From Halobacteriales archaeon QH_10_65_19 (GTDB taxonomy: Archaea > Halobacteriota > Halobacteria > Halobacteriales > Haloarculaceae), in assembly GCA_003022085.1 (NCBI GenBank), contig PXQK01000020.1, positions 1 through 6,378 on the forward strand: a stretch of 6,378 nt of DNA, written 5' to 3'. The notes beneath the pieces are model-generated. The model saw only the letters and a list, made by a program, of their open reading frames with translations, had not been told where the DNA came from and searched no databases. The number at the start of each line of letters is the position of its first letter. The first letter of the stretch is position 1. Both the position numbers and the translations under genes were made by a program. Below are positions 6,029 through 6,378 of this stretch, piece by piece.

Positions 6029-6378
6029 ATGGAATCACGTACCTACGCGGCCGACGCGGCGCCGGGTGACGAGGTCACGGTCGCCGGCTGGGTGCACGAG
6101 ATCAGGGACCTGGGCGGGATTGCCTTCCTCATCCTCCGTGACACGACCGGGAAGATACAGATCAAGTTCGAGAAAGACACGATGGACGACGCGCTGGTCG
6201 AAGCCGGGCTGGACCTCCACCGCGAGAGCGTCGTCGCCGTCACGGGCGCCGTCGAGGAGGAGGAACGCGCCCCGACCGGCGTCGAGGTCGTCCCCGAGAG
6301 TATCGAGGTCCTGGCCGAGGCCGATCCGGAGCTGCCCCTCGACCCCTCCGGAAAGGTCGACGCGGAGCTGTCGACCCG
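6029..6378 (+). CDS. aspS: Aspartyl-tRNA synthetase, N-terminal part; 3' end outside window
   Basis: The first 116 residues of aspartyl-tRNA synthetase, the class II enzyme that charges tRNA(Asp) with aspartate. The visible part is the anticodon-binding OB-fold of the archaeal/eukaryal-type enzyme: [19 protein letters not shown] (16-34), then [13 protein letters not shown] (35-47), a helix ([17 protein letters not shown]), and strands [10 protein letters not shown] / [12 protein letters not shown]. The linker [17 protein letters not shown] follows, just before the class II catalytic core, which lies beyond the window. The ATG at 6029 begins the usual short N-terminus ahead of the OB-fold and fits the upstream TATA spacing. 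H23 and P82 occupy the two positions that, as I recall, separate enzymes specific for tRNA(Asp) from those that also charge tRNA(Asn). The gene is divergent from ptsI. Confidence 0.96.
   Translation, partial: MESRTYAADAAPGDEVTVAGWVHEIRDLGGIAFLILRDTTGKIQIKFEKDTMDDALVEAGLDLHRESVVAVTGAVEEEERAPTGVEVVPESIEVLAEADPELPLDPSGKVDAELST

Overview
The window looks like chromosomal DNA from a halophilic archaeon (class Halobacteria). Three things support this: the high G+C content with G/C-ending codons, the strongly acidic Asp/Glu-rich proteins, and AT-rich boxes 26-28 bases before start codons, the layout of leaderless haloarchaeal genes. I cannot name the genus from sequence alone. The content is core metabolism and information processing. 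I see no mobile element, CRISPR array, rRNA or tRNA gene, and no defence or secretion cassette.

Layout. (1) Positions 1-1089 (+) hold the C-terminal 362 residues of DNA topoisomerase I (topA), with two duplicated zinc modules and a terminal helix-hairpin-helix domain. (2) A short GNAT acetyltransferase lies convergently at 1121-1522 (-). It seems to lack about 35 internal residues that its family normally has. (3) At 1604-2782 (+) is a PLP-dependent transsulfuration enzyme of the cystathionine gamma-synthase/lyase family. It is coupled by an ATGA stop/start overlap to (4) an M20 metallopeptidase/deacylase at 2779-3953 (+), whose reading frame is broken near 3640-3670. (5) PTS Enzyme I (ptsI) lies convergently at 4011-5720 (-). 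A 57-base gap between M20 and ptsI carries two mutually exclusive inverted repeats. (6) A divergent 308-base intergenic region leads to aspS, the N-terminal part of aspartyl-tRNA synthetase, from 6029 to the window end (+).

How the genes relate. Only the transsulfuration enzyme and M20 genes form an evident transcription unit, suggesting linked amino-acid metabolism. GNAT and the transsulfuration gene are divergent over an 81-base shared promoter region that contains a perfect 12-bp palindrome. PtsI phosphorylates HPr-type carriers from phosphoenolpyruvate, but none of its partners is encoded here. TopA and AspRS are independent housekeeping genes.

I found no convincing undescribed system. 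The observations most worth a second look are the broken M20 frame, the internally deleted GNAT, the paired zinc modules of TopA, the switchable hairpins between M20 and ptsI, the unusual sequence at two cofactor motifs of the transsulfuration enzyme, and AspRS residues that predict strict tRNA(Asp) specificity.
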